A stretch of 61,722 bases of DNA, taken from positions 28,540 to 90,261 of the forward strand of contig NZ_NEHB01000019.1 of assembly GCF_002127655.1 (NCBI RefSeq), in the 5' to 3' direction. Position 1 is the first letter of the stretch, and the number at the start of each line of letters is the position of its first letter. Shown here piece after piece: positions 44,088 through 52,707 of the stretch. Origin of the DNA: Janthinobacterium sp. GW456P (lineage in GTDB: Bacteria > Pseudomonadota > Gammaproteobacteria > Burkholderiales > Burkholderiaceae_D). A program made the position numbers and the translations under genes. The notes beneath the pieces were generated by a model, which did no database searches, was not told the DNA's origin, and saw only the letters and a list, made by a program, of their open reading frames with translations.

Positions 44088-44601
44088 CGTGCTGCTCCGG
44101 GAAAAAGCAGCGCAGGGCCGCCCTGGCCAAGTGGCGCTTGACGGTGGAGAGGGAAATGCCCAGTTCGGCGGCCACCTCCTGCTGCCCCATGCCGTCGAGC
44201 TGCACCAGCAGGAACGCTTGCCGCGCCAGCGCAGGCAACGCGGCCAGGCGCCGGTCCAGCTCCACCAGCCGTTCGAGAAACATCAAACGCACCTCGGGCG
44301 GCGGCGCCACCGGCTCCGGCATCAGGGCCAGGGCGTCGAGGTAGGCTTGCTCGATGGCGCGCCGGCGCACATGGTTGATCAGCAGGTTGCGGGCGATGGT
44401 CGTCAGGTACGCGCGCGGCTCCTGCACGCCCTGCATGCCCTGCGGCGCGAGCACGCGCAGGAAGGTGGCCTGTGCCAGGTCGGCCGCGTCGAAGGCGTTG
44501 CCCACCTTGCGCTGCAGCCAGCCGCGCAGCCAGCCGTGGTGCTGGCGGTACAGAATGGCGATATCATCGAATGCATGCAGGGAGAGGCGGTCGGCGGACA
44601 T
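44080..44601 (-). CDS. fecI: ECF sigma factor, FecI type
   Basis: A 173-residue RNA polymerase sigma factor. Region 2 is LYRQHHGWLRGWLQRKVGNAFDAADLAQATFLRVL; region 4 is LPALARQAFLLVQLDGMGQQEVAAELGISLSTVKRH (both read from the translation, residues about 12-46 and 115-160). It should direct RNA polymerase to the receptor gene once the siderophore is sensed. A perfect Fur-type palindrome lies 35 bases before its ATG, so synthesis follows iron starvation. Confidence 0.93.
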   Translation of the reverse strand: MSADRLSLHAFDDIAILYRQHHGWLRGWLQRKVGNAFDAADLAQATFLRVLAPQGMQGVQEPRAYLTTIARNLLINHVRRRAIEQAYLDALALMPEPVAPPPEVRLMFLERLVELDRRLAALPALARQAFLLVQLDGMGQQEVAAELGISLSTVKRHLARAALRCFFPEQHDG

Positions 44602-44633
44602 GGAGCGGCGAGTCTGGCGGCAAGCGCAAAATT

Positions 44634-44653
44634 AATGAGAATTATTCTCAATT
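44634..44653 (-). promoter_or_regulatory. Fur box upstream of fecI
   Basis: AATGAGAATTATTCTCAATT contains the perfect 7-1-7 palindrome TGAGAAT-T-ATTCTCA (44636-44650), matching the Fur pattern TGATAAT-N-ATTATCA at 12 of 14 positions. It lies between fecI and the start-side of the next gene region and most likely overlaps the fecI promoter. Confidence 0.88.
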
Positions 44654-44698
44654 ATAGGCAGAAGTGATTACTTCGGCAAGACGCATGCAGCCCGGGCG

Positions 44699-44926
44699 CT
44701 ACGCCGCGATCGAATGCGACACTACCAGCCATTCGCCCGGCTGCAGGTCCGCCGCCGCCTCGCGCGTGGCCAGCACGCTGTCCGGATCCAGGTCGGACCG
44801 GTTCAGCTTGTAGGAATAGGCGAAATCATCGGCATCGAAGGCCTGCCCCGCCTTGACGTAATACTTGAAGCCGACAAACGCGTCGGGATTGGTGACGACG
44901 GTATATTCAAGCGTGACAGTGTTCAT
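44699..44926 (-). CDS. small hypothetical protein
   Basis: A 75-residue protein (MNTVTLEYTVVTNPDAFVGF). The ATG at 44926 is preferred over 44959 because GAGG lies 7-10 bases upstream. Composition is protein-like, with balanced charge and an ordered beta/alpha pattern. No known domain was recognised. It is isolated from its neighbours in the fecI direction. Confidence 0.55.
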   Translation of the reverse strand: MNTVTLEYTVVTNPDAFVGFKYYVKAGQAFDADDFAYSYKLNRSDLDPDSVLATREAAADLQPGEWLVVSHSIAA

Positions 44927-45070
44927 GGCGGGCCTCGGCGGCGATAGTGATACGGCCATTATGCGTCAATTCCGGCGGCGGCGACGCGAGGGCCAATCCT
45001 TGCGGTAAGTCAATAACCCTGCCGATGGCCGGCGCTACAGTAGTCTGAGCCAACCACCGGATCGACTGCC

Positions 45071-46252
45071 ATGCGCGCCTTGCTCGTGAAAATCAGGAAC
45101 ACACTGACGCCGCAGGCGGGCCTGCCGGCGGCGGCGCGCATGGAGCGGCTGTCGGACCGGCGCGGCCTGCCCGCTTTTGACCCCGGGCCGCAAGCCGTCG
45201 TCAAGGCCTGCACGGCCTGGCTATGCGCGGCGCAAGACCATTCCAGCTCCAACGACGGCGGCGTGGCGCGCGACTACAGCCTGCTGACGGGCTGGGCTGG
45301 CTCCTACCCGGAGACCACCGGCTACATCATCCCCACCATGATCGCCCTGGCGCAGCGCGCGGAGGACGCGGCACTGCATGCGCGCGCGCGCCGCATGCTC
45401 GATTGGTGCGTGGCCATCCAGTTCCCGGAAGGCGGTTTCCAGGGCGGGAAAATCGATTCCACGCCGCGCGTGCCCGTCACCTTCAACACGGGCCAGATCC
45501 TGCTTGGCCTGGCGGCCGGCGTGGCGGCCTACGGCGGGGTCTACCAGGACGCCATGCACCGCGCCGCACGGTGGCTGCGCGACAGCCAGGATGCCGACGG
45601 CTGCTGGCGCCGCCATCCGACGCCATTTGCCAGCGCCGGCGACAAGGCCTATGAAACGCACGTGGCATGGGGCCTGTTCGAAGCGGACCGCATCGCGCCT
45701 GGCCACGGGTATGGCGCGGCCGGCCTGCGCCAGGTCGACTGGGCGTTGACGAAACAGCGTCCCAACGGCTGGTTCGCGTCGAACTGCCTGGATAACCCGC
45801 TGCTGCCCCTGACCCACACCATCGGCTACGCCTTGCGCGGCGTGCTCGAAGCGCACCGCTATGCGGCGCGCGACGACCTGCTCGATGCCGCCGCGCGCAC
45901 CGGCACGAGCGTCGCCAGGGCCGTGGCGGCCGACGGCCATCTGGCGGGGCGCCTCGGTCCCGACTTCCAGCCGGGGGCCGGCTACGCCTGCCTGACAGGA
46001 TCCGCGCAAAATGCGCACTGCCTGTTCCTGTTGTACCAGCTGACGGGCGAGCGGCACTACCTCGACGCGGCGCGCCGCCTGAACCGCTACGTGCGGCGCG
46101 CGGTCAGCATCGACGGTCCCGCGCACGCGCGCGGCGGCGTCAAGGGCTCGTTTCCCGTCGATGGCGACTACGGCACCTGGGCTTACCTGAATTGGGCCGC
46201 CAAGTTCTGCATCGATGCCAACCTGCTGGAACTGGAGTTAGGCCATGCTTGA
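45071..46252 (+). CDS. alpha/alpha-toroid (prenyltransferase/squalene-cyclase-like) protein of a polysaccharide locus
   Basis: A 393-residue protein built of repeated helical pairs with aromatic turns: GWAGSYPETTGYIIPTMIAL, FPEGGFQGGKID, DSQDADGCWRRHPTPFA, QRPNGWFASNCLDNPL and YACLTGSAQNAHCL. The QxxxGxW-like repeats (QDADGCW, RPNGWF) recall terpenoid cyclase/prenyltransferase toroids, but glycoside-processing toroids look alike. There is no signal peptide. Its end overlaps the AAC(3)-fold gene by 8 bases, so the two are one operon. From memory, relatives occur in exopolysaccharide clusters. Function unknown; I infer action on a sugar or lipid-linked sugar. Confidence 0.75.
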   Translation: MRALLVKIRNTLTPQAGLPAAARMERLSDRRGLPAFDPGPQAVVKACTAWLCAAQDHSSSNDGGVARDYSLLTGWAGSYPETTGYIIPTMIALAQRAEDAALHARARRMLDWCVAIQFPEGGFQGGKIDSTPRVPVTFNTGQILLGLAAGVAAYGGVYQDAMHRAARWLRDSQDADGCWRRHPTPFASAGDKAYETHVAWGLFEADRIAPGHGYGAAGLRQVDWALTKQRPNGWFASNCLDNPLLPLTHTIGYALRGVLEAHRYAARDDLLDAAARTGTSVARAVAADGHLAGRLGPDFQPGAGYACLTGSAQNAHCLFLLYQLTGERHYLDAARRLNRYVRRAVSIDGPAHARGGVKGSFPVDGDYGTWAYLNWAAKFCIDANLLELELGHA

Positions 46253-47165
46253 CGGGGCCAGGCGCGCCGCCAGGGCCGCGCTGGAAGCATGGCGCCGCGC
46301 CGCCGGCGCCCGCAACATACGCCACGGCTCGCGCCACGTGACGCGCGCGGGATTGGCCGCCGATCTGGCGCGGCTCGGCATCGCCCACGGCGATACGCTG
46401 TTCGTGCATTCTTCGCTGAAAAGCCTGGGTTATGTGGAAGGCGGCGCGGCGGCCGTGATCGGTGCCTTGCAGGACGCCGTCGGTCCGCACGGCACCTTGC
46501 TGCTGCCCACCTACTATCTGCCCGGCGGGACCGTGCGCGCCACCTGCGACATGAAAGACTATGTGTTCGACCCGCGCCGCCATGGCACGCACATGGGGCG
46601 CCTGCCGGAAGCCTTCCTCGCCAGCGCCGGTGTCCGGCGCAGCATCCATCCCACCCACTCGGTGTCCGCGTGGGGCCGCCATGCCGATACTCTCACCGAG
46701 GCGCATCACCGCGCGCCGTCGATCTTCGGCATGGATTCGCCCTGGCAGCGCTTCATCGTCTGCGAGCAGGCCAAGGTGCTGGGCCTGGGCATTTCCATGG
46801 GGCCGGTGACGTTCTATCACGCGCTGGAAGACGCCATGGGCGACGCCTTTCCCGTCCCCGTGTGGGAAAAGACGACGACACTGCTGGCTTGCCTGGACCA
46901 CGCGGGCCGGCGCTGGGACGTGCCCGTGCGCCCCTTCGACCAGGCAGTGGCGCAGCGCCGCATCGACCATCCCGGCCGCGGCGACCTGCGCGCGTACTTT
47001 CAGCGGGAATTCGACGCCGCCGGCCTGCGCGTCAACGGGCACGTGGGCGATGCGGCGTCGTGGTGCATACCGGCGCAGGCATTTTATGACCACCTGCGCC
47101 GGCTGGCGTCGGAAAACGTGACGATCTACGCCAGCGCTGCGCAACTGGCGGCGCGGCCCGTCTAG
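46245..47165 (+). CDS. AAC(3)-fold N-acetyltransferase
   Basis: A 306-residue acetyl-CoA-dependent N-acetyltransferase of the aminoglycoside 3-N-acetyltransferase superfamily. Motifs: TLFVHSSLKSLGYVEGGAAA near residue 51 (acetyl-CoA binding), RSIHPTHSVSAWG with a catalytic-type His, and LGLGISMGPVTFYHALED. An antibiotic-resistance role is possible, but coupling to the toroid gene and the facing lyase makes N-acetylation of an amino sugar in a cell-surface polysaccharide more likely. The ATG at 46245 overlaps the upstream stop (ATGCTTGA). Confidence 0.85.
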   Translation: MLDGARRAARAALEAWRRAAGARNIRHGSRHVTRAGLAADLARLGIAHGDTLFVHSSLKSLGYVEGGAAAVIGALQDAVGPHGTLLLPTYYLPGGTVRATCDMKDYVFDPRRHGTHMGRLPEAFLASAGVRRSIHPTHSVSAWGRHADTLTEAHHRAPSIFGMDSPWQRFIVCEQAKVLGLGISMGPVTFYHALEDAMGDAFPVPVWEKTTTLLACLDHAGRRWDVPVRPFDQAVAQRRIDHPGRGDLRAYFQREFDAAGLRVNGHVGDAASWCIPAQAFYDHLRRLASENVTIYASAAQLAARPV

Positions 47166-47174
47166 CCTTGCCTT

Positions 47175-50063
47175 TTACGGCACGGCCGGTGACGCTGGCA
47201 ATGCCGCCGCCGCGCGCCCGGTGCCACTTGCGCTGCGCTGCAGGTCGTACACACCGCCGCCATTGGCGACAAAATACAAGGCACCGCCGTCGTCACTCAC
47301 CTCATCCTCGATGGGGCCGCCCGTACCGCGCTTGCGGACAGTCCAGCTTCCCGCCTGCAAATCCGTCACCAGCACCTGCATGGACGCGCTTTGTGCCGGC
47401 AACTCGATGGTGACGGTCCCGCCTAGTGGCAAGCCGCTCCTGGAAAACAGCACCACGCGGTCCTTGATTTTCACGCCGGCCAGCAGCGGCGAAGCGATGG
47501 CCGTCGTTTGCAGCGCAGGCAGCGCGCTGCTGGCATCCATCACCTGCATCACATTCAGGAACAAATCCGTTTCGTTCCCCGTCGGCGGCGACACTTCCAG
47601 CCGCCAGGCGCCCGCTTCCTCGGTCGAATAGTCCGCTTCAGGCTGGATAGGATAGTTGATGCCGCCGACGCTGAATTCATTGCCACTGCCGCCCACCTTG
47701 GCCAGCAAGGCATTCGTTGGCAACACGGTGCGGTTGATCAGCTTGCCGTTGTACTGCAAGGTACTGTTGTAGTCCCAGTCCGTACGCTGGATGACCACCG
47801 TGTCGCCGCTGATTTCCGGCTCGGACTGGCTGTGCAACAGCCAGGTCTTCTTGAACCCCGCGTCGCTGGCGCTGACCTTGTCGAACACGATCAGGGCGGC
47901 CGGGTAATTCGCATCCTTGAGGTTCAAGAACACGAACGAGCGCTGAAACTGGCGTACCTTGCTGCTGTAGGCCGCCGTCAGGTCGCCCTTGATGTAGCTG
48001 AAGTCCGGCGCCTGCACCTGGGGGCCGGACTGGTGCCGGAGGACAGTGGCCACCTTGTAGCCGTTGGCCAGTTCCGCCAGACTGCGCGGCTCCTCGCCCG
48101 GGAAACGCTGGCCGCCGTCATTGGCATAGCCGTCAAAATTCTCGCCCGGGTCATACACCAGCATGGTGTTGTGCGCGATGCTGCGCTTGTGATAATTCAT
48201 GTCGTGCGCGCTGCCGTATTCCAACGGAATGGCGGGATCGGTCACATCCCTGCCGCTGTAAATACCCGAATCGATGGCCAGCCCGCCCTTGTAGTAAATC
48301 TGGAAATGCCCGGCGTCATAATGCTCGTGGTTGCCGAACCAGTCGCCGCCGAGCTTCATCGTCGCCACGACATTGCCCGACTCGACATGTATGCCATCGG
48401 TCCAGCCCGTGCGGGCGATCATCAAGCCGGCGGGATCAGGGAAATATTTACTCAAGGGCAACGCCACCGGGCTGGGCGTGCTGTCCATGCCTGTATTGCC
48501 AAGCAAAATAGGCCAGATGCTGTCCTTGGGATGGATAAAACTGGTCGACTGCTGCAGCGACTGCTTCAAATACTCATGCTTCAAGGTGGGATTGTTATAG
48601 TAGGTCGCGGGCAACATGAAGGCCAGCGGTTCGCTCCAGTACTGCCTGCTGTTGGTGTAGGAGGAATGATAGACGTCGCCATCACGCATCCATTGCCCGT
48701 CGGGGCGCCGCGTGTAGAGCCAATGATACGGCGTCATCTGCTGCACGGAATCGAACACGGGGGCGGCGCCCATGCGCCGGAACAGCCAGGCGGCGTACAT
48801 GTCCGACAGAAAACGCACCGTGCCGTAGGACGCGCCCTGGTGATAGGCTTGCGCCGCGTAGGCGTAGTTACGCGGCGCGATATAGTCGGCAAAGAAGCGG
48901 CCGGCAACGATGTTGTAGACCAGCGGCGCCTCGTCATAAAAGGCGATCGCGGCGGACAATTGGTCGCGCAACAGCTGGTTGTCGCTGCCATGGCCCACGA
49001 CGGCGCCTTGCCGCGAGGGCGGAAAGCCGATCTCCATCGTGGCCGCAATCTGCGTAAAGCGCGTGACCACATAGGCGCGCTGCTGCGTGCTCATCAGAGG
49101 AAAGCACCAGTCATACACCATGGCGCTGGCCAGGATGATATCGCCCTTTTCGTTTGGATAGTGATAGCCAGGCGAAAAGCGCACGGCCTCCAGGTAATCG
49201 AGCAGCATCTGCACGGCTTCCCTGCCCCGCTGCGCCGACGCCGGCGCGCCACTGCGTTCGTACAGGAGAAAGGACAGCGCCTTCGCCTTGATGCTGCTCA
49301 CCACATCGGTCTGGTGGTTCGTCATGGCGGGGCCGCCGGGCACGAACGGGGGCAGCGCCTGCAGCGCGACCACGGCCGGCCTCTGGATAAAGCCATTCAG
49401 GACGGCGCGGTGCGGCGCCATCTCGGCCGCATTCGACTCGAAACGGCTGCGTATCGCAGGCAGATCGCCCGCCCGGGCAAACAGACGCGGATGCTCGCCT
49501 GGCGGCGGCAGCACGGTGGGCAGCGGGTACGCGCCATAGCCCGGAGGGACGAAATCGGCGAGCGCCGTCACCAGCAGGCAATCGATGCCCACGCCGCCCT
49601 CGCGGTACTTGAGCTTCAGTTCGCGTTCGCCGGCGGCCAGCCAGCGGGTGACGGGTACCCAGGTCCACTGCGCGGCCTGGCCGGTGATGAACGGCACGGA
49701 GACGCTGGCATAGGCGCCATTGTCGAGCGCCAGGTACAGCGATGCGACGTCCGCCGCCGGCGCCAGCACGCGCAACCAGACCGTATAGCTGCCGTCGCGG
49801 GGCACGGCCACCGTGTACGACAACTCGGCCGCCGCACCCGGCGTATCGGCGCGCGCCAGGTCCGACGGCGTGGACAGGTAGCTGCCGCCGGAAATGACAT
49901 TGCTGCCAAGATACTCTTGCGTCCAGGGACCGCCCGGCACCCCGGCTTCCGCCTCGAACATGGCTTCGACGGGAAATGACGCCGCATGCAGGGCGGAACT
50001 GGTCGCCAGCAAGGCGACATGGATAAAACCTTGTAACTTGTGACGGCATCGCAGCTTGAACAT
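47175..50063 (-). CDS. secreted heparinase II/III-family polysaccharide lyase with N-terminal carbohydrate-binding domain
   Basis: 962 residues. A signal peptide (FIHVALLATSSALHA) precedes a CBM6-like beta-sandwich (about 30-165; FEAEAG...GGSYL...VPRDGSYTVWLRV). An alpha/alpha-toroid follows (about 190-560). The heparinase II/III beta-domain has FGNHEHYDAGHFQIYYKGG (catalytic His/Tyr surroundings) and KRSIAHNTMLVYDPGE. It should cleave an acidic polysaccharide outside the cytoplasm. AGGAG precedes the ATG at 50063. Its stop faces the AAC(3) gene's stop 9 bases away, suggesting the lyase and the two-gene operon work on the same polymer. A distant paralogue lies at 15.5-18.6 kb. Confidence 0.88.
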   Translation of the reverse strand: MFKLRCRHKLQGFIHVALLATSSALHAASFPVEAMFEAEAGVPGGPWTQEYLGSNVISGGSYLSTPSDLARADTPGAAAELSYTVAVPRDGSYTVWLRVLAPAADVASLYLALDNGAYASVSVPFITGQAAQWTWVPVTRWLAAGERELKLKYREGGVGIDCLLVTALADFVPPGYGAYPLPTVLPPPGEHPRLFARAGDLPAIRSRFESNAAEMAPHRAVLNGFIQRPAVVALQALPPFVPGGPAMTNHQTDVVSSIKAKALSFLLYERSGAPASAQRGREAVQMLLDYLEAVRFSPGYHYPNEKGDIILASAMVYDWCFPLMSTQQRAYVVTRFTQIAATMEIGFPPSRQGAVVGHGSDNQLLRDQLSAAIAFYDEAPLVYNIVAGRFFADYIAPRNYAYAAQAYHQGASYGTVRFLSDMYAAWLFRRMGAAPVFDSVQQMTPYHWLYTRRPDGQWMRDGDVYHSSYTNSRQYWSEPLAFMLPATYYNNPTLKHEYLKQSLQQSTSFIHPKDSIWPILLGNTGMDSTPSPVALPLSKYFPDPAGLMIARTGWTDGIHVESGNVVATMKLGGDWFGNHEHYDAGHFQIYYKGGLAIDSGIYSGRDVTDPAIPLEYGSAHDMNYHKRSIAHNTMLVYDPGENFDGYANDGGQRFPGEEPRSLAELANGYKVATVLRHQSGPQVQAPDFSYIKGDLTAAYSSKVRQFQRSFVFLNLKDANYPAALIVFDKVSASDAGFKKTWLLHSQSEPEISGDTVVIQRTDWDYNSTLQYNGKLINRTVLPTNALLAKVGGSGNEFSVGGINYPIQPEADYSTEEAGAWRLEVSPPTGNETDLFLNVMQVMDASSALPALQTTAIASPLLAGVKIKDRVVLFSRSGLPLGGTVTIELPAQSASMQVLVTDLQAGSWTVRKRGTGGPIEDEVSDDGGALYFVANGGGVYDLQRSASGTGRAAAALPASPAVP

Positions 50064-50173
50064 GGATGGAACTCCTGTTTATTGCATTTTAAATATCATC
50101 AACAATACACCATCCTGAGCCCGCTTGATTTCATTTTTATAACAAATACTGGCTGCAGCAGCCTGCACGGCGC

Positions 50174-50207
50174 AAAAAAAACCGCCAGGTATCACCCGGG
50201 CGGTTTT
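50174..50207 (-). terminator. terminator of the OPT transporter gene
   Basis: Read on the minus strand, AAACCGCC...GGCGGTTT forms an 8-base stem followed by a run of T residues (50174-50181 on the plus strand are A). It lies 27 bases after the OPT stop. Confidence 0.85.
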
Positions 50208-50233
50208 GGCTGGCAATGCAGGCCGGTCGCGCG

Positions 50234-52495
50234 CTAGGCTTGCGGCACCTTCTTCTCGCGCGCCACGACGTACAGCAGCACGATGATGGCCGCATACGGC
50301 AGCAGCGACAGCGCGTCCGAATGCAGGCCCGCGTAGAACGGGTTGCCGTGCTCGGCCCAGTCGGCCATCATCTGGTCGAAGTGCGTCAGCACGCCGGCCG
50401 TGATGGCGATGATGATGCCGGCCAGCGCGCCGCCGGCGATGTAGCCGGACGCCAGCAGCACGCCCGAGCTGCGGTCGCCCGCCAGCTGGCGCTCTTCTTC
50501 ATTGAGCTTGGCGTTGTGTTCCAGCTGGTTGTTGCGGCGGTCTGCCAGCCAACGCACCAGGCCGCCGACGAAGATCGGCAAGGTGGACGACAGCGGCAGG
50601 TACACGCCCACCGAAAACGCCAGCGACGGGATGCCGGCCATTTCCAGCACCACGGCGATCATCACGCCGAACAGCACCAGGGTCCACGGCAGCTGCTGGT
50701 CGAGGATGCCCTTGATGATGTAGGACATCAGCACGGCCTTCGGCGCATCGTATTTCTTCACTTCCGAACCGTCCGGACGCTTGTTGTACTGGCCATTGAT
50801 GCCCGGATCGACCAGGTAGGCGAGTTGCCCATCTTCCTTCACAAAATATTTGCCGGCCGGGCCGCCCACGGTATCGATCTTTTGCCAGACTTTATACGTA
50901 TTGTGGTCGGTGTCGGCTTGCGGGCCATGCAGCTCGCCCGTCACCGTCAGCTTCGACGCATCGACCGTCAGGCCCGGCGCCACTTGCGCGGCCGGCACGT
51001 AGACGGTGCTCGCCTCGTTCAGTTTCAGCAAAATCGGGCCGAGGATCAGCGCGGACGACAGCGCGCCCGCCAAAATCGCGTACTGCTGCAGACGCGGCGT
51101 GGCGCCCACCAGGTAGCCGGTTTTCAAGTCTTGCGAGGTGGTGCCCGCATTGCTGGCGGCGATGCAGACGATGGCGCCCACCGACAGGGCCGTCACATAG
51201 TAACGCCCGCCCGTCCAGCCCATGATCAGGAAGATCAGGCAGGTAAACAGCAAGGTGGCCACGGCCATGCCGGAGATCGGGTTCGACGAGGAACCGATTT
51301 CGCCCGTCAGGCGCGACGAGACGGTGGCGAACAGGAAGCCGAAGACGAGGATCAGCAGCGCGCCAAGGAAATTCATGTGCAGCGGCGTGGCGAAGGTGAT
51401 CACGGCGATGATGGACAGGCAGCCGATGACGACCCATTTCAGGGGGATATCCTGGTCCGTGCGCAGGGTGGAATCGGTCTTGACGCCCTTGCCGATGCCT
51501 TTCAGGCCGGCCGACAGGCTGCGCCAGATCATCGGCATGGCGCGCACCAGCGAAATCAGGCCGCCGGCGGCCACGGCGCCCGCGCCGATGTACAGCACGT
51601 AGGCGCTGCGCACGTCGTCCGCGCCCATTTCGCTGATCAACTTGGTGCCCGGAGACAGCACGGTGGTCAGGCTGTCGCCGAAGAACTTGATCATCGGGAT
51701 CAGCAGCAAATACGACAGCACGCCGCCGGCCGCCATGGTGGCGGCGATGCGCGGGCCGATGATGTAGCCCACGCCCAGCAATTCAGGCGAAATCTCGGCG
51801 CCAATGGAGCCGCCCTTGAGCGGCGCGGCAAATTCCACGCCCGGCGTATCCTTCCAGCCCTTGAACGAGATATTGAATACCTTGTACAGCAAGCCGACGG
51901 CGAAACCGCCGAAGATGATCTTGGCGCGGCGCTTGGCGTCCAGCGCGGCAGCCGAATCCTTCTCGATGCTTTCGCCGGCGGCGATGCGCGATTCTTCCGT
52001 GGCGGCCGCCTTGAGCACTTCCGCGCAGGCCGTGCCTTCGGGGAATTTGAGTTCCTTGTGCTGGTCGACGATCATGGTGCGGCGCATGGGGATCATCATC
52101 AGGATGCCCAGCAGGCCGCCGAGGATACCGACCAGCATGACTCTAGAGATTTCCAGGTCGAAGCCGAGGATCAAAATGGCCGGCATGGTCACGCCCAGGC
52201 CGAAGGCCAGCGATTCGCCGGCCGAACCGGCCGTCTGCGTGATGCTGTTTTCCAGGATCGACGAATCCTTGCCGCCCACCTTCTTGGCCAGGCCGAACAG
52301 GGTGATGGCGATCACGGCGACGGGAATCGAGGCGCTGACGGTCAGGCCCACCTTCAGCACCAGGTACAGCGAGGAGGCGCCAAAGACCATTCCCAGGATG
52401 ACGCCCATGAACAGCGCGCGGAAGGTCATCTCGGGCAGTTTCGCATCGGCCGGAATATACGGCTTCACGGCGCCCGGCATTGCATCTTTTGCCAT
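50234..52495 (-). CDS. OPT-family oligopeptide transporter
   Basis: A 753-residue inner-membrane transporter with about fifteen hydrophobic segments. The family start MTFRALFMGVILGMVFGASS and the motif ENSITQTAGSAGESLAFG (TxxxAGExLAxG type) are present. MRRTMIVDQHKELKFPEGTA is the conserved KLPFPEGTACAEVL-type loop. The bacterial OPT branch carries oligopeptides or metal chelates; which one is not visible. AAGGA lies before the ATG at 52495. Confidence 0.93.
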   Translation of the reverse strand: MAKDAMPGAVKPYIPADAKLPEMTFRALFMGVILGMVFGASSLYLVLKVGLTVSASIPVAVIAITLFGLAKKVGGKDSSILENSITQTAGSAGESLAFGLGVTMPAILILGFDLEISRVMLVGILGGLLGILMMIPMRRTMIVDQHKELKFPEGTACAEVLKAAATEESRIAAGESIEKDSAAALDAKRRAKIIFGGFAVGLLYKVFNISFKGWKDTPGVEFAAPLKGGSIGAEISPELLGVGYIIGPRIAATMAAGGVLSYLLLIPMIKFFGDSLTTVLSPGTKLISEMGADDVRSAYVLYIGAGAVAAGGLISLVRAMPMIWRSLSAGLKGIGKGVKTDSTLRTDQDIPLKWVVIGCLSIIAVITFATPLHMNFLGALLILVFGFLFATVSSRLTGEIGSSSNPISGMAVATLLFTCLIFLIMGWTGGRYYVTALSVGAIVCIAASNAGTTSQDLKTGYLVGATPRLQQYAILAGALSSALILGPILLKLNEASTVYVPAAQVAPGLTVDASKLTVTGELHGPQADTDHNTYKVWQKIDTVGGPAGKYFVKEDGQLAYLVDPGINGQYNKRPDGSEVKKYDAPKAVLMSYIIKGILDQQLPWTLVLFGVMIAVVLEMAGIPSLAFSVGVYLPLSSTLPIFVGGLVRWLADRRNNQLEHNAKLNEEERQLAGDRSSGVLLASGYIAGGALAGIIIAITAGVLTHFDQMMADWAEHGNPFYAGLHSDALSLLPYAAIIVLLYVVAREKKVPQA

Positions 52496-52524
52496 AAATA
52501 AATCCTTAATCTTTTAAAATAAAC

Positions 52525-52546
52525 AGCCCGGATTGACGCCCGGGCT
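52525..52546. other. hairpin in the leader of the OPT transporter gene
   Basis: AGCCCGG / CCGGGCT forms a 7-base stem 30 bases upstream of the OPT start. In that direction it is followed by GTTTATTTT. It could attenuate OPT transcription or be an accidental hairpin. Confidence 0.35.
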
Positions 52547-52663
52547 ATTTGCTTGAAGCCGAGACTATCGCACAGCCGCGTTTCGATGAAAAGGTTTTTT
52601 GCTCCCGCTGCCGGAGGCCGACCCCGCCGCCCTGCCCGCACGGGAAGCGCCGCAGCATTGGTC

Positions 52664-52669
52664 TATAAT
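52664..52669 (+). promoter_or_regulatory. -10 box of the mrcA promoter
   Basis: A perfect TATAAT 38 bases before the TTG start of the PBP gene. No convincing -35 hexamer is seen. Confidence 0.55.
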
Positions 52670-52707
52670 CGCTGCCACCGTGCCTTGCACGCTCACGCGA
52701 GACTGCC

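Noticed and set aside
46245..47165. AAC(3)-fold gene as an acquired aminoglycoside resistance gene
   Set aside because: It has local base composition, overlaps the upstream gene and lacks any mobile element; a native polysaccharide role fits better.
47508..52501. 823- and 761-codon plus-strand frames opposite the second lyase and the OPT gene
   Set aside because: Both are antisense to well-supported genes and have shadow-type composition.
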